Source: Bacillota bacterium
Lineage (GTDB): Bacteria; Bacillota; DTU030
Direction: 5' to 3'
DNA: 8,293 bases
NCBI GenBank assembly: GCA_012841005.1
Contig: DUVO01000300.1
Coordinates: 1 to 8,293 of the forward strand
Positions 6,802 through 8,293 of this stretch are shown piece by piece. Position 1 is the first letter of the stretch. The number at the start of each line of letters is the position of its first letter. The notes below the pieces were generated by a model. The model was not told where the DNA came from, searched no databases, and was given only the letters and a program-made list of their open reading frames with translations. The position numbers and the translations under genes are program-made.

Positions 6802-7470
6802 ATGCTGTTTTTAATCATGGCTTTTTTGCTCCTGGTGATGTTTCCCTGGTTTCTTATCCCCCTGGCCGTCTTTTTTCTCTTTAATCTCTTGCATTTGCCC
6901 TTTGGCTTTACCCTTCGTTCCCTCTTGGGTTTGCTTACAATACCGGGCCAAATCTGGCGGATAGCCACCAATAGACGGCTGCGTATGAACCATGCTTTGG
7001 AACACGCAACCATAAACGTTATCGAAGAACACTACGGGCCCCAGCAGCTGGCGGGGTTTGCCCGGGAAGATGGTTTTTTTATCAGGGGGCCGGCCGAACC
7101 CCATCTAATTGAGGAAGCGGCCCGGATTGGCTTAAGGAGGCTGCAGCAGGGAGAAAAGGACCTGGCCCTGCATCGTCGCTGTGGTACCAGTATGGCAGCG
7201 GCCAATTTTCTCGCGTCTGTTGTTTTCCTGCTGTTATTGTTTGTTACTCGCCATTTTACCCTTTTCAATGTGTTATTGGCCATGGTGGCGGCCAACTTGC
7301 TTGGTCCCTTCTTCGGCGATTGGTTACAGGCCCATTTTACCACCCGGGCTGACGTGAATAATATGACCATTGTCGGTGTGGAATACCGGATCCCTGATTT
7401 TGGTTTTTTCCCATTTCAGTTGGGTTTTGTGCCTACAGAGTTTTTTGTCCGCACCAGGTATTACCTATAA
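6802..7470 (+). CDS. Integral membrane protein resembling DUF6391
   Basis: No function can be assigned. The 222-residue product has a long hydrophobic N-terminus (about 2-35), a cytosolic-looking middle part and two more hydrophobic segments (about 133-150 and 152-172), with a charged tail ending VRTRYYL. The middle part opens with basic RIATNRRLRM and then NHALEHAT (63-70), followed by a region rich in charged residues and HRRCGTS (124-130). The NHALEHAT block and the layout suggest the family catalogued as DUF6391; this is from memory and moderately sure. Two His in HALEH plus the HxxC of HRRCG could form a metal site, but it is not a HExxH protease motif. ATG 6802 is preceded by GGGAGG at 8 nt. 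It lies between DUF116 and rsmB with short gaps, so it shares their transcript and may partner the DUF116 protein. Confidence 0.6.
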   Translation: MLFLIMAFLLLVMFPWFLIPLAVFFLFNLLHLPFGFTLRSLLGLLTIPGQIWRIATNRRLRMNHALEHATINVIEEHYGPQQLAGFAREDGFFIRGPAEPHLIEEAARIGLRRLQQGEKDLALHRRCGTSMAAANFLASVVFLLLLFVTRHFTLFNVLLAMVAANLLGPFFGDWLQAHFTTRADVNNMTIVGVEYRIPDFGFFPFQLGFVPTEFFVRTRYYL

Positions 7471-7490
7471 TATCAGAGGAGGGTCTTTTC

Positions 7491-8293
7491 ATGCCCCGGG
7501 TAAAGATGACACCAGCAAGGCAAGTTGCCATCAGGGCCCTTTACCGGGTAAATGAAGAAGGGGGGTATGCGAACCTCCTCCTTTCCCAATTGCTGGCGGG
7601 GGAAAAGATTTCCCGGCGGGACCGGGCCCTAGCCACTGAGCTGGTATACGGCACCCTCCGCTGGCAAAAGCGGTTAGACTGGATTATTGGAGCCTTCAGC
7701 AGGCGACCTCTCAAACTGCTGGATCCCTGGGTGCGTAATATTCTCAGGCTGGGGGCGTACCAGCTCTGTTTTCTCGAAGGTATACCTCCCCATGCTGCCA
7801 TTTATGAGACCGTGCAGCTGATGAAAAACTATGGGCATAAGGGCAGTGTCGCCTTTGTCAATGGTATACTACGGAGCATACTGCGGGAGGGAAGGAAAGT
7901 TGAGTTCCCCCGGGTACAAGAGCATCCGGCGGCCCACCTGGCGGTCGTCTATTCCCATCCCCACTGGCTGGTGCAGAGGTGGCTGTCCCGCTGGGGTTTT
8001 TCCGAAACCAAAGCCCTCCTTATGGCCAATAATCAGGCGGGCCCCCTTGGCATAAGGGTTAATACCTTAAAGATAACCCCGGCAGAGCTTAAGGGGCTGT
8101 TGCAAGCAGAGGGCCTTGAAACGGCTTCCGGACGCTATTTTCCGGAAGCACTTGCGGTTGAAAATGCCACGGCCTTGGATCGGTTGGAATCCTTCCGGGC
8201 GGGATTATTTCAGGTACAGGATGAAGCTTCCCAGCTTGTCGCCCATGTACTGGCGCCCCAGCCGGGGGAAAAGGTCCTGGATGCCTGTGCCGC
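7491..8293 (+). CDS. rsmB: 16S rRNA (cytosine-967 C5)-methyltransferase, 3'-truncated by the window edge
   Basis: RsmB (Sun/Fmu) methylates C967 (E. coli numbering) of 16S rRNA near the P site using S-adenosylmethionine. The frame starts at ATG 7491, 7 nt after AGGAGGG (7477-7483), and stays open to the window end, giving 267 codons of a protein that is usually 440-460 residues. The N-terminal NusB-like RNA-binding domain (about 5-140) shows ARQVAIRALYRVNEEGGYAN, LVYGTLRWQKRLDWII and a FVNGILRSILRE helix. A linker and the start of the Rossmann methyltransferase follow, with LFQVQDEASQLVA and motif I VLDACAA at the very end; the catalytic cysteines lie beyond the window. The gap after the preceding membrane gene is 20 bp, so it belongs to the priA-def-fmt transcript as in other Firmicutes. 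An alternative Met at codon 6 has no ribosome binding site. Confidence 0.96.
   Translation, partial: MPRVKMTPARQVAIRALYRVNEEGGYANLLLSQLLAGEKISRRDRALATELVYGTLRWQKRLDWIIGAFSRRPLKLLDPWVRNILRLGAYQLCFLEGIPPHAAIYETVQLMKNYGHKGSVAFVNGILRSILREGRKVEFPRVQEHPAAHLAVVYSHPHWLVQRWLSRWGFSETKALLMANNQAGPLGIRVNTLKITPAELKGLLQAEGLETASGRYFPEALAVENATALDRLESFRAGLFQVQDEASQLVAHVLAPQPGEKVLDACA

Overview
This window reads as a conserved housekeeping segment from a Gram-positive, Firmicutes-type genome. It is most likely a Clostridia member of the Moorella/Desulfotomaculum/Thermacetogenium kind. The basis is the gene order gmk-rpoZ-coaBC-priA-def-fmt-(DUF116)-(membrane protein)-rsmB, which parallels the Bacillus subtilis gmk-rpoZ-coaBC-priA-def-fmt-rsmB block, together with very strong purine-rich Shine-Dalgarno sites, frequent GTG/TTG starts and moderately high GC. 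The genus is inference. All recognised genes lie on the + strand.

Layout. Positions 2-544 hold the 3' part of guanylate kinase (gmk). It overlaps rpoZ (RNA polymerase omega, 541-750) through an ATGA junction, and coaBC (coenzyme A biosynthesis, about 784-1980) follows. A probable intrinsic terminator sits on the coaBC stop codon. A gap of about 310 bp (1981-2291) then precedes priA. This gap is the least ordinary part of the window. It carries an unannotated 45-codon reading frame with a good ribosome binding site (2062-2199), a set of mutually exclusive RNA pairings that includes a possible pseudoknot, and a clear intrinsic terminator (2187-2223) overlapping the small frame's stop codon.

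From 2292 to the window end the genes are closely packed with no terminator seen: priA (replication restart helicase), def (peptide deformylase), fmt (Met-tRNA formyltransferase), a DUF116 membrane-anchored cysteine-rich protein, a second membrane protein resembling DUF6391, and rsmB (16S rRNA m5C methyltransferase, cut by the window end). Junctions are overlaps or gaps of 60 bp or less, so one transcript is likely.

Together the genes serve core information processing and cofactor supply. Gmk feeds GTP pools, omega stabilises RNA polymerase, CoaBC makes 4'-phosphopantetheine, and PriA restarts forks. Fmt adds and Def removes the formyl group of initiator methionine, and RsmB modifies the ribosomal decoding region. 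The two uncharacterised membrane proteins between fmt and rsmB are the accessory insertion. No mobile element, CRISPR array, tRNA or rRNA was seen.
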